From: Fictibacillus barbaricus
Lineage (GTDB): Bacteria; Bacillota; Bacilli; Bacillales; Fictibacillaceae
NCBI RefSeq assembly: GCF_014635025.1
Contig: NZ_BMCE01000005.1
Location: 1-64,000, forward strand
Direction of reading: 5' to 3'
Length of the DNA: 64,000 nucleotides
The first letter of the stretch is position 1. Each line of letters opens with the position of its first letter. The notes below the pieces were generated by a model, which ran no database searches, was not told where the DNA came from, and was given only the letters and a program-made list of their open reading frames with translations. Shown here piece after piece: positions 26,146-33,940 of this stretch. A program made the translations under genes and the position numbers.

Positions 26146-26175
26146 AAATAAAAAAGTCTTGCAAAATGCAAGACT
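26146..26175 (-). terminator. Intrinsic terminator of the PAS-STAS gene
   Basis: Minus strand: AGTCTTGCA / TGCAAGACT perfect stem with TTTTTTATTT after it, 24 bases past the stop codon. Confidence 0.88.
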
Positions 26176-26198
26176 ATTACTCTTGAAAAATAGAATAA

Positions 26199-26960
26199 TC
26201 AATATTTAAAATTCATACCTAATGAATACAGTGCATCTTTTACAGTTGCCATTGTTGATGTTGAAGTTAACCTATTATCTATATTAATAGCAATTAAAGC
26301 TAGCTCGGGTCTTATACCCGTAATAATCGAACGCACTCCGAGCAATGACATTATGTTATGAATTTTAAATAGATAATCTGTTACCATATGGTCTATCTTA
26401 TAAATACTAGAGAAATCAATAATTAAATATTTTACATTTTGTTGTTGAACCTTATTCGGCAAGACCTCCAAAAGCATTCTTGCCCTATCTTCATCAATGG
26501 CTCCTACCAGGGGAAGCACCGCAATTTCATTTGAAAGAGGAACAATTGTTGCAGAAAGTTCATTTATTTGTTTTATTATTTCTACTTGCTTTTTCTCGGT
26601 CTTTTTTCTATCCGTAATATCTTTTACATAAGTCTGGATGGCTGTGGTATCTCCTATTTGTACAGGATGGCAATATAACTCAACGTCAACTGTTGTTCCA
26701 TCCATTCGATATATCGTTTCTTCTATGACTTTTGCTGGTTGTAAGTATGCTGACTGTATTCTTTTTTCTATTGCTATCTTTGCGGTTTCCTGAAATATAT
26801 CCAAAGGACTTGCTCCAATGATACTTTCTTTTTTAGCTCTAAAAAATTTTTCTGCTGCATGATTAATATCGATTATTTTAAGATCTGTATGAATAATTAA
26901 TGGATCAAGTGAGAACTCCATAATCTGACGATAATCAATTTTAGATATATTCACATCCAA
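26199..26960 (-). CDS. PAS-STAS protein (RsbR-paralogue-like)
   Basis: 253 residues: an N-terminal PAS domain (about 8-120, with the closing VKDITDRKKTE linker) and a C-terminal STAS domain (about 140-250). The linker and STAS start, SATIVPLSNEIAVLPLVGAI, follow the RsbR stressosome pattern. The conserved Asp190 is followed by His191 where RsbR has the kinase-target Thr, so normal phosphorylation at that site is not expected. TTG start with GGAGTGGAGATAT before it. Probably a sensory input to the general stress response. It is one of few minus-strand genes in the array, between repeats 20 and 21. Confidence 0.82.
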   Translation of the reverse strand: MDVNISKIDYRQIMEFSLDPLIIHTDLKIIDINHAAEKFFRAKKESIIGASPLDIFQETAKIAIEKRIQSAYLQPAKVIEETIYRMDGTTVDVELYCHPVQIGDTTAIQTYVKDITDRKKTEKKQVEIIKQINELSATIVPLSNEIAVLPLVGAIDEDRARMLLEVLPNKVQQQNVKYLIIDFSSIYKIDHMVTDYLFKIHNIMSLLGVRSIITGIRPELALIAINIDNRLTSTSTMATVKDALYSLGMNFKY

Positions 26961-27220
26961 ATATCTCCACTCCCTTATATTTTATCTCTTTTATAGATTT
27001 AGGCCTCTACAATATTCAATTACCACATCAATATTCAAGTTACTTTGTAATGGAAATATTTGAAATGATTAAACTTTTCTCTCATAGTATACCAAATTAC
27101 ACATTATAGTCCTATGTAGAAGGCTTGATGAAAGTAATGAGGACTGCTGGGAAATATCGTTCCTTGGGACAGTATAGGGATTAAACGAATTTTTTATTTA
27201 ACTCATGTTTATAAAAATTT
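26961..27220. other. Gene-free intergenic stretch
   Basis: AT-rich upstream region of the PAS-STAS gene. No coding frame with a start site; its promoter should be here on the minus strand but I cannot define it. Confidence 0.3.
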
Positions 27221-27277
27221 AAATTCAACAATCGGGTGCATTTCTTTAAGAAGGAGAAGTGCCCTTTCTTATTGAAC
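27221..27277 (+). repeat. AACGGGTGC-family intergenic repeat, copy 21 (long type with terminator)
   Basis: AATTCAACAATCGGGTGCAT, stem CTTT / AAGG with GAGAAGTGC, CCTTTCTTATTGAACT right arm. Confidence 0.9.
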
Positions 27278-27317
27278 TAATAGGACGGGTTTTATAGGAT
27301 TACTACTGGGAGGCTAG

Positions 27318-27860
27318 ATGATGAAGGGTATGAATATTTATTTAAAACCGCTAAATATTAGTGATGCAACATCCATATTGGAACTTGAAATAAAGAACAA
27401 AGAGTTTTTTAGTCAATATTCTATTAATAGAGATTCGGAGTTTTATACCTTAGAAGGGCAATTGAAAAGGATGGAGACGATTGAGGAAAGCAGGGAAAAC
27501 GATTTAGGATACTCCTTTGGCATCTACCTTAATGAATCTCATAGGCTAATCGGACAAATTAGTTTGTTTAAGATCGAAAGAGGTCCCGCCCAAAGGGGCA
27601 TGGTAGGATACTCTCTTGATAAAGATCAGAACGGAAAGGGATATATGACAGAAGCTCTTAAATCTATTGTAGACTTTGGATTCGATCAACTAAAGCTCCA
27701 CCGAATTGAAGCCGGGGTAATGCCCCATAATATAGGATCTATCAAAATATTGGAGAAGACAGGATTTCAAAAAGAGGGAATTGCAAAGAAATATGTGATG
27801 ATAAACGGGAAGTGGGAAGATCATCAGATCCTTGCGATCATCAATAATAGAAACGAATAA
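27318..27860 (+). CDS. RimJ/RimL-type GNAT acetyltransferase (copy B)
   Basis: 180 residues of one GNAT domain, about three-quarters identical to the protein at 5275-5820, with the same motif A (KDQNGKGYMTEALKSIVDFG) and the same HRIEAGVMPHNIGS stretch. GGGAGG lies five bases before the first ATG. The similarity continues past the stop codon into the downstream flank up to the array repeat, so gene and 3' repeat appear to have been copied as a unit. Acceptor unknown. Confidence 0.88.
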   Translation: MMKGMNIYLKPLNISDATSILELEIKNKEFFSQYSINRDSEFYTLEGQLKRMETIEESRENDLGYSFGIYLNESHRLIGQISLFKIERGPAQRGMVGYSLDKDQNGKGYMTEALKSIVDFGFDQLKLHRIEAGVMPHNIGSIKILEKTGFQKEGIAKKYVMINGKWEDHQILAIINNRNE

Positions 27861-27891
27861 TAGTAGTCGCCGAGATTTGGTGGCGTTCTAA

Positions 27892-27936
27892 CTTATTAAA
27901 CAAACGGGTGCAAATCTGTAAAAAGGTCTCTTTTAA
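27892..27936 (+). repeat. AACGGGTGC-family intergenic repeat, copy 22
   Basis: CTTATTAAACAAACGGGTGC then AAATCTGTAAAAAGGTCTCTTTT; 31 bases after GNAT copy B, nearly the same spacing as copy 7 after GNAT copy A. Confidence 0.8.
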
Positions 27937-27996
27937 AATCTGAAGTCATATTCTTGTTAGAGAAGGTAAATTACAAATGAATATTGGGGGATTTAC

Positions 27997-28689
27997 ATGA
28001 AGGTTATTGGACTTATTGGTGGAATGAGTTGGGAATCATCTGCTGTGTATTATCGAATTATTAATGAAGAAGTAAAAAAGCGATTAGGAGGCCTACATTC
28101 TGCAAAGTGCCTTCTATACAGCGTTGACTTTGAAGAAATTGAGCATTTTCAATCAGTAGGAGATTGGGAAAAAGCAGGTAAAACATTAGGTGATATTGCA
28201 CTTTCTCTAGAAAAAGGAGGTGCGGATTTTATTGTTATTTGTACCAATACCATGCACAAAGTAATAGATGATATACAGGAGAAAATAAGTATACCTATTT
28301 TACATATTGCAGATGCAACAGCTTATAAAATCAAAGAGCAAGGAATTAACACCGTTGGATTACTTGGTACAAGATATACAATGGAGCAAGACTTTTTTAG
28401 CACACGTTTAGAGTCTAATGATATAAAGGTTATGGTACCAAATAAAGAGGAAAGAGAAAATGTAAATAAAATAATTTATGAAGAGTTATGTTTAGGTAAG
28501 GTTCAACAAACATCAAGAGATTATTATAAGAAGGTTATCCAAGATCTAATCAGAAATGGGGCTGAAGGAATTATCTTAGGCTGTACAGAAATTGGATTAT
28601 TAATAAAACCAGAGGATGTGACTGTTCCTCTATTTGATACAGCTAATATCCATGCTCTTGAAGCAGTAAATATGTCTCTACAGAAGTAG
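27997..28689 (+). CDS. Aspartate/glutamate racemase-family protein
   Basis: 230 residues with both halves of the Asp/Glu racemase fold. The N-terminal IGLIGGMSWESSAVYYRIIN is the family signature; the two active-site cysteines are in VICTNTMH (about residue 83) and LGCTEIGLL (about 190). It should interconvert L- and D-amino acids, aspartate being the usual substrate of this subgroup (YgeA/RacX-like); RacX relatives accept basic amino acids, so the substrate is open. Start by ATTGGGGGATTTAC. Last single-gene unit of the array. Confidence 0.88.
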   Translation: MKVIGLIGGMSWESSAVYYRIINEEVKKRLGGLHSAKCLLYSVDFEEIEHFQSVGDWEKAGKTLGDIALSLEKGGADFIVICTNTMHKVIDDIQEKISIPILHIADATAYKIKEQGINTVGLLGTRYTMEQDFFSTRLESNDIKVMVPNKEERENVNKIIYEELCLGKVQQTSRDYYKKVIQDLIRNGAEGIILGCTEIGLLIKPEDVTVPLFDTANIHALEAVNMSLQK

Positions 28690-28749
28690 TTTTTGAGTCT
28701 CTTTTTTTAACTTGATCTTACTTTAATCGGGCAGCATTCCTGTAATGAG

Positions 28750-28770
28750 TTATTCCACAAACGGGTGCAA
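28750..28770 (+). repeat. AACGGGTGC-family intergenic repeat, copy 23 (left arm; last copy)
   Basis: TTATTCCACAAACGGGTGCA. A degenerate unit (TTTAATCGGGCAGCATTCCT) precedes it at 28722-28741. No further copy is found to the right. Confidence 0.8.
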
Positions 28771-28819
28771 ATAAAAACATGTTTTCAACCAGCCTTATTC
28801 TTATCAATTTTTAGAGAAA

Positions 28820-28930
28820 TTTATTTAAGGCGATAAAAATTAAACAACTATGTTATAACACCGCTCCTTTTTTAGAACGGTGTTATATGTGTTTGAAGTA
28901 ATAAAAATAACAACTTATTATTTCTGAACA
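28820..28930 (+). repeat. Second dispersed repeat family, copy B
   Basis: TTTATTTAAGGCGATAAAAA then AACACCGCTC / GAACGGTGTT hairpin and GTGTTTGAAGTAATAAAAAT, matching copy A at 20702-20820. It lies immediately beyond the last AACGGGTGC repeat. Confidence 0.75.
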
Positions 28931-29062
28931 GCGATACAGTTTTTTTGGAAAAAATGTAATAGGAGATTCTCCAGATTGTACAAAACACTTCTATTCTGTA
29001 TAATTGAGAATGAATTTCAATTAAGTTTACTAACTCTAAATAATACAGAAGGAGGTCTACTC

Positions 29063-30772
29063 TTGTTAGCCAGATTTTTTTCATACTATAGACCTTATAA
29101 ATGGTTGTTCATACTCGATTTTACATGCGCCATTCTTGTCGGGATCTTAGAATTGGCATTCCCTTTAGCAGTTAATCAAGTAATAGACCGTCTGCTTCCA
29201 GAAGGAAACTGGGAAATCATTTCATTAGCCTGTCTGGGTTTATTGCTAGTCTATCTCTTAAATACAGGTCTGCATTTTGTTGTAACCTATTGGGGGCATA
29301 AGCTCGGTATTAACATTGAGACAGACATGCGCCAGCAATTGTTTACGCATATGCAAAAGCTTTCGTTCGGGTATTATGACAACAACAAAACTGGGCATAG
29401 CATCTCCCGGCTTACAAAAGATCTGGAAGAGATCGGAGAAGTGGCCCATCACGGACCAGAAGATGTTTTTGTCGCAGTGATGACGTTGGTCGGATCATTT
29501 GGACTGATGCTAACGATCAACTGGAAGCTAGCTGTACTCTCTTTTGTTGTCATTCCTCTTCTTATTATATTGGCAATCTACTTTAACAAAAAGATGACCG
29601 TTACGTTTAGGAAAATGTTTCAAGATGTCGCAGAGATTAATTCAAGAGTTGAGGACAGTATTGGCGGGATCCGGGTTGTACAGGCGTTTGCAAACGAAAA
29701 ATATGAACAGAAAAAGTTTGAGAAGAACAATCAAAACTATCGTTTAACCAAGCTGCAATCTTACAAGATCATGGCTCAGAACGTAATGTCTAACTATGTA
29801 TTGATGAGGCTGGTTACTCTTTTCACCTTGTTGTTTGGTACGTTTTTTGTGATTTCAGGGGAATTAACATACGGACAATTTGTAGCCTTTATCCTACTTT
29901 CGAATATATTAATCGGACCAATTCAAAAGATTAACGCAGTCATCGAAAGTTATCCAAAAGGTATAGCAGGTTTTAAACGATTTACTGAAATCATGGATAC
30001 GGAACCGGATATTGCCGATTCTGAAGATGCTATTGAGATTGACTTACATGGTGCCATTCAATACAAAGATGTGACATTTGGATATGAAGGTCACAATAAG
30101 GTGTTGAATCGTATCAGTTTATCTATTCAATCTGGTGAGACTGTAGCGTTTGTAGGTCCATCTGGTGCCGGTAAAACGACACTATGCAGCTTGCTCCCTC
30201 GTTTTTACGATATCCAAGATGGATCCATTACAATTGATGGCATTGATATTAAGGAAATGAAGCTAGAATCATTAAGAAAACAGATTGGTATTGTTCAGCA
30301 GGATGTTTTTCTCTTCTCAGGGTCAATCAGAGAGAACATAGCCTATGGTAACTTAGACGCATCTGATGCTGAAATCATGGAAGCAGCACAACGGGCACGT
30401 CTCGATGACTTCATTAAGAATCAGCCACAAGGGCTTGAAACGGTGATTGGTGAAAGAGGAGTGAAGCTTTCTGGCGGTCAGAAACAGAGGCTCGCTATTG
30501 CCCGTATGTTCTTAAAGAACCCGCCGATCTTAATTTTAGATGAAGCCACCTCTGCTTTAGATACAGAAACAGAGGTTGCTATTCAAAAAGCTTTAGAGGA
30601 GCTTACAGAAGGAAGAACGACATTAGTCATAGCCCATAGACTAGCTACGATTAAGAATGCGGATCGAATCATGGTTGTGACAGATGAAGGAATTGCAGAA
30701 CAGGGAAATCATCATGACCTGCTAGTATCAAAAGGCGTCTATAGCAGACTGCATGCAGCTCAATTTGGTTGA
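29063..30772 (+). CDS. ywjA: ABC exporter half-transporter (YwjA-like)
   Basis: 569 residues from TTG 29063, chosen because AAGGAGG lies seven bases upstream. A six-helix type I exporter membrane domain (about 1-310; FFSYYRPYKWLFILDF, and EIGEVAHHGPEDVFVAVMTL near the second coupling helix) is fused to a nucleotide-binding domain: Walker A GPSGAGKTT, Q-loop QQDVFLFSGS, signature LSGGQKQR, Walker B ILILDEATSALD and switch His in VIAHR. It probably works as a homodimer in the membrane. The match to B. subtilis YwjA is from memory. Substrate unknown; multidrug or lipid export is typical. Confidence 0.88.
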   Translation: MLARFFSYYRPYKWLFILDFTCAILVGILELAFPLAVNQVIDRLLPEGNWEIISLACLGLLLVYLLNTGLHFVVTYWGHKLGINIETDMRQQLFTHMQKLSFGYYDNNKTGHSISRLTKDLEEIGEVAHHGPEDVFVAVMTLVGSFGLMLTINWKLAVLSFVVIPLLIILAIYFNKKMTVTFRKMFQDVAEINSRVEDSIGGIRVVQAFANEKYEQKKFEKNNQNYRLTKLQSYKIMAQNVMSNYVLMRLVTLFTLLFGTFFVISGELTYGQFVAFILLSNILIGPIQKINAVIESYPKGIAGFKRFTEIMDTEPDIADSEDAIEIDLHGAIQYKDVTFGYEGHNKVLNRISLSIQSGETVAFVGPSGAGKTTLCSLLPRFYDIQDGSITIDGIDIKEMKLESLRKQIGIVQQDVFLFSGSIRENIAYGNLDASDAEIMEAAQRARLDDFIKNQPQGLETVIGERGVKLSGGQKQRLAIARMFLKNPPILILDEATSALDTETEVAIQKALEELTEGRTTLVIAHRLATIKNADRIMVVTDEGIAEQGNHHDLLVSKGVYSRLHAAQFG

Positions 30773-30777
30773 TAGAG

Positions 30778-30806
30778 AACCCCCATATGAAAATGGGGGT
30801 TTTTAC
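30778..30806 (+). terminator. Intrinsic terminator of the ABC exporter gene
   Basis: CCCCCAT / ATGGGGG stem with loop ATGAAA (shared bases), then TTTTT. Confidence 0.88.
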
Positions 30807-31132
30807 ATGCTTTTATGACTTGAGAGTTTATTAAACTCTTTTCCCAGCTGACCGAATAATATCATTCGATACATACGAAAATCTGCCCGAAGTGACCAAA
30901 CGGGAAGACCGAACGTAGCCGGTTTGTTTCCCTCAATAAAAAAGTGGCTGAACCATGCGATCCCATATGCCACTAAAGGTGCTTCTAATAAGAACCAAGG
31001 ACTTTTTATTACAGCTAATAGGATAAATATAAAAACAAACGAAGTGCCGACAAAGTGCCACGCTCTCGTGGAAGGTTTGCTGTGCTGGGAAAGATAATAT
31101 GGCCAGAATTCCTCGAAATTTTTAAACTCCAT
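30803..31132 (-). CDS. DUF962/Mpo1-like membrane protein
   Basis: 109 residues with two or three membrane helices. FEEFWPYYLSQHSKPSTRAW and the later YGIAWFSHFFIEGNKPATFG carry the conserved histidines of the Mpo1/DUF962 family, whose yeast member is an Fe-dependent dioxygenase that oxidises 2-hydroxy fatty acids. The bacterial role is not established. The start has GGAGGCATAC upstream. Its 3' end overlaps the terminator of the convergent ABC exporter gene. Confidence 0.82.
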   Translation of the reverse strand: MEFKNFEEFWPYYLSQHSKPSTRAWHFVGTSFVFIFILLAVIKSPWFLLEAPLVAYGIAWFSHFFIEGNKPATFGLPVWSLRADFRMYRMILFGQLGKEFNKLSSHKSM

Positions 31133-31294
31133 CTGTATGCCTCCTTTTTACGTTTACATTTGGTTTTGCTAAATGAATTCCATTTTATAAAAGGATAAAT
31201 CCGCTTCTTGAGGAAGACTATATCAAAACAGAAATGATTTGACTCTGTGGTGCACAACACGGTTTATGATGGAATGGCAGGTGGTGAATGATCC

Positions 31295-31645
31295 ATGTAT
31301 AAAGTTAGTGAATTCTCGGAAATGACTGGTCTAAGTAAAGAAACACTCAGGTATTATGCAGAGGTTCAACTCCTTGAACCTGCCTATATCGATCCGAATA
31401 ATAATTACCGGTATTACGATAACGGTTCCTATTTAGTGGCTATGATTTTAGTGAATTTAAGAAAATTTAATTTCACGATTCAAGAGATGCTAACTGTAAT
31501 AGAAGATGAGTCATTTGAAAACCTTGAAAATATTCTTTTACAAAAAAGGCGGGACATTCAAAGAAAGATAGCTGATTTGAACAGTACGATAGATGAGATC
31601 GATCAATTCTTGCAATGGGGAAAAGAGGAGGAAGACAAATGCTAA
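31295..31645 (+). CDS. MerR-family transcriptional regulator
   Basis: 116 residues. The N-terminal winged helix MYKVSEFSEMTGLSKETLRYYAEVQLLEPA and the NNNYRYYDNGS wing are typical MerR; a C-terminal coiled coil (about 80-110) mediates dimers. There is no Cys-rich metal site and no large ligand domain. It overlaps the next gene by seven bases (start 31639), so both are translationally coupled; it probably regulates this two-gene operon. The upstream GTGGTGCACAACAC partial palindrome could be its site. Confidence 0.85.
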   Translation: MYKVSEFSEMTGLSKETLRYYAEVQLLEPAYIDPNNNYRYYDNGSYLVAMILVNLRKFNFTIQEMLTVIEDESFENLENILLQKRRDIQRKIADLNSTIDEIDQFLQWGKEEEDKC

Positions 31646-32100
31646 CTTGGAATGAAGAAAAAACAATACCGGTCAACATTGAAAAAGTCTGGGAGCTTTT
31701 TGCTGATGAAAACATAAGGAGGATCATGCCGAATGTCGTAGAACACACGCCTATTGAAAAGAAAGAAGGGGTGGTAGGCTCTACATATAAGCAATCTTAC
31801 AAAGAAGGGCGCCGAATAGAAACGTACATCGTTGAAACGTTAGCCTACGAGAATACAGAAGATAAAAAACACTTACGGATCGGTTTCAATTTGGCTAAAG
31901 CATTTGAAATACAAATAGCTTTTACTTTATCAAAAATAGATGAATCAACGACTCGGTTTCAATATGAAGGATATAACAAAGGCATTAACTTCTTAGGTAA
32001 AGTGATGCTAAAGATCGCAGGAAATAAAAATAATAATAAAGTGGTGCAAGATTTCATGGATACAATAGAAAAAGAAAGCTTGGCGAATGCTGCTGTATAG
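31639..32100 (+). CDS. SRPBCC-family (polyketide cyclase/START-like) protein
   Basis: 153 residues of one helix-grip domain: MLTWNEEKTIPVNIEKVWEL opens the fold, and a long C-terminal helix (NKVVQDFMDTIEKES) closes the ligand pocket. ATG 31639 has GAGGAGG seven bases upstream and overlaps the MerR stop codon, giving a 7-base coupled overlap. These proteins bind hydrophobic small molecules; together with the MerR regulator it could form a small ligand-response unit. No ligand can be named. Confidence 0.82.
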   Translation: MLTWNEEKTIPVNIEKVWELFADENIRRIMPNVVEHTPIEKKEGVVGSTYKQSYKEGRRIETYIVETLAYENTEDKKHLRIGFNLAKAFEIQIAFTLSKIDESTTRFQYEGYNKGINFLGKVMLKIAGNKNNNKVVQDFMDTIEKESLANAAV

Positions 32101-32217
32101 CTAACCTATTTGATTAAAAACCCTGAATTCCGCTCGGCTAACCATATCCGTGCATAACATGATGTTTTATTTTCCATCCTAAAAGGTAGAGATTAAGGAG
32201 CTTATTTAAAGGAGTGG

Positions 32218-32649
32218 ATGAATGAAATGGATAAAGAGCAAACCAAAAATAAAGTACTAGAAGTATTAGAAAAGAGACAAACAGGAGTACTAGCGAGTGT
32301 TAAGAAGAACAAACCGCATTCCAGATATATGACTTTTTATCATGATGAGCTTACATTCTACACACCAACGAGTATCGAGACACATAAAGCCGAAGAAATT
32401 AAGGAAAATCCGAATGTTCACTTATTAGTAGGTTATGAAGGTGAGGAGTATGGAGATCCTTATCTTGAGATAGAAGGTACAGCAACGATTAGGGATGATC
32501 AAGGATTAAAAGAAAAGTATTGGTCAGAACAAATGAAACATTATTTCGAAGGTCCAAACGATCTAAATTATATCCTGCTTGAGATAAAACCCAGCTTGAT
32601 CAGACTCATGAATACTGAAGAACATGAACCGCAAATAATCGAATTATAA
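32218..32649 (+). CDS. General stress protein 26-like flavin/PNPOx-fold protein (YdaG-like)
   Basis: 143 residues of a split-barrel pyridoxamine-phosphate-oxidase fold: RQTGVLASVKKNKPHSRYMT, then FYTPTSIETHKAEEI, the phosphate-binding strand pair of FMN-binding GSP26 proteins. B. subtilis YdaG is a SigB-controlled general stress protein with the same size. AAAGGAGTGG lies before the starts; the second ATG (32227) may be the real one. An FMN-dependent redox role is expected but its substrate is unknown. Confidence 0.82.
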   Translation: MNEMDKEQTKNKVLEVLEKRQTGVLASVKKNKPHSRYMTFYHDELTFYTPTSIETHKAEEIKENPNVHLLVGYEGEEYGDPYLEIEGTATIRDDQGLKEKYWSEQMKHYFEGPNDLNYILLEIKPSLIRLMNTEEHEPQIIEL

Positions 32650-32653
32650 AACT

Positions 32654-32690
32654 GGCCTCTCTTTTGAATAAAAGGGAGGCCTTTGTTCGT
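32654..32690 (+). terminator. Intrinsic terminator of the GSP26-like gene
   Basis: GGCCTC...GAGGCC stem (with internal CTTTT/AAAGG pairing, loop GAATA) then TTTGTT, five bases after the stop codon. Confidence 0.8.
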
Positions 32691-32961
32691 CTAATGATAA
32701 AAAGAATAAAAAAAGAAAAGCGACAAATAGGGGATGTTCTGCCATACATTTTAAAAGATAATGTGCAGCTCGGGACTAGCACCTTGGCTTGTCCTCTACC
32801 CGGTCTAAAGCTTTGCAGCAGTCAATTTTTGCCGTTTAAATTTATGGCTAAACGAATTAAGCGGGCAGGAGAACAACTGTCAGGAAGGAAAAAAGGGGAA
32901 AACACAAAAAAGTAGTGAGCTTTCAATCGAGTTTCTTCATGAACTTGAGATATAAGGTAAT

Positions 32962-32989
32962 AAAAAAGGCAAGAGTTCATCCTCCTGCC
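32962..32989 (-). terminator. Intrinsic terminator of the YjcZ-type gene
   Basis: On the minus strand GGCAGGAG / CTCTTGCC arms followed by TTTTTTA. Confidence 0.75.
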
Positions 32990-33002
32990 CTTTTCAGGGA
33001 TA

Positions 33003-33194
33003 TTATCTCAACGACGCACCGATGATGATGAGAAGGATAAAAAGCACTACAATTAGAGCGAACGCTCCGCCACCGCCGTACCCGTAACCGCCATAGCCAT
33101 AACCACCATAACCACATGGAGAGCATCCATAACCACCATACCCGTATCCTGGGTAGCCCAAGTTACGTTGTTGTTTTTGTCTCTTTCCAAACAT
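33003..33194 (-). CDS. YjcZ-family small sporulation protein
   Basis: 63 residues: a Gly/Tyr-rich N-terminal half ([11 protein letters not shown] and similar repeats with two Cys) followed by one C-terminal membrane helix, [20 protein letters not shown]. This Gly-Tyr plus '[15 protein letters not shown]' pattern is the YjcZ/YmzI family of tiny proteins made during sporulation in Bacillaceae. GGAGGACTTACAGC precedes the ATG. It supports the view that the organism forms endospores. Molecular role unknown, perhaps in coat or forespore membranes. Confidence 0.88.
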   Translation of the reverse strand: MFGKRQKQQRNLGYPGYGYGGYGCSPCGYGGYGYGGYGYGGGGAFALIVVLFILLIIIGASLR

Positions 33195-33319
33195 GCTGTA
33201 AGTCCTCCTTCTTTCTTGTGCCTTATGCTTTCATCATAGTGTATGTCCCAGGAGGAAGAGTGACAGGGACAAAATCCTAATAAAAACGAAAATTTTTATA
33301 TGCAGAGGAGGACAAACGG

Positions 33320-33808
33320 ATGAGTGAAGTATTAAAAGCATACAGAGATTTTACGAATTGGCTGGAACAGTTAAAGGAGATGCCAGAGTCCTGTTGGCTA
33401 GAACCAATTAAGATTGGAAAGTGGTCAACTGGGGAAATCATTGCTCATATTAAAGCATGGGATGTTTTTGTGTGGGATGAGAGATTTATATATTTTTTAA
33501 AAGGATCAACCATTTCACCTAAAAAAGGTGAAGTAGAAGAAATTAATAGAATAGCTGCTAATGAAGCAAGGTCAGGAATCTCCAAAAATCAATTGATTGA
33601 TGAAGTAATTGAATGCCGTCTTGTTCTATCTAAAAAACTGGATGAGATTCCAAGTGTAATCTGGCAGGAAAAAATTCATATGGGAAATCGGATGATCACA
33701 TTATGTGAATATATTAAGGGTATGATTAAACATGATCAGCATCACAAGCAGCAGATTGAAAAATTCCTTGTTAATAAAGGGATTAGCCTGTATAAACAAG
33801 AAGTGTAG
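33320..33808 (+). CDS. DinB-like/ClbS-like helical protein
   Basis: 162 residues, four-helix bundle. IGKWSTGEIIAHIKAWDVFV and GMIKHDQHHKQQIEKF carry the spaced histidines of DinB-superfamily proteins, the FWDER-like segment recalling the ClbS/DfsB subgroup. Members bind metal and may detoxify electrophiles. AGAGGAGGACAAACGG precedes the ATG. It is about 65 residues-level distinct from the DinB-like protein at 3273, so they are not recent duplicates. Confidence 0.72.
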   Translation: MSEVLKAYRDFTNWLEQLKEMPESCWLEPIKIGKWSTGEIIAHIKAWDVFVWDERFIYFLKGSTISPKKGEVEEINRIAANEARSGISKNQLIDEVIECRLVLSKKLDEIPSVIWQEKIHMGNRMITLCEYIKGMIKHDQHHKQQIEKFLVNKGISLYKQEV

Positions 33809-33866
33809 AGCATTAGGAAATAAAGTCGAATTTCCCCGGAAATTATCTTAGGAAATAATGGAATGG

Positions 33867-33903
33867 AAAAAGAGCTTCTGCCAAGACAGAAGTTCTTTTT
33901 TTC
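33867..33903 (+). terminator. Intrinsic terminator
   Basis: AAAGAGCTTCTG / CAGAAGTTCTTT stem with loop CCAAGA, followed by a T-run. Confidence 0.85.
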
Positions 33904-33940
33904 GTTAACATAAAAGAAAAAAGGAAGTAAAGAGGACCAT

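Noticed and set aside
32664-32915. 83-codon plus-strand frame after the GSP26-like gene
   Set aside because: It begins inside a clear intrinsic terminator and has no ribosome binding site near TTG 32664 or ATG 32694; composition is strongly basic and unlike its neighbours.
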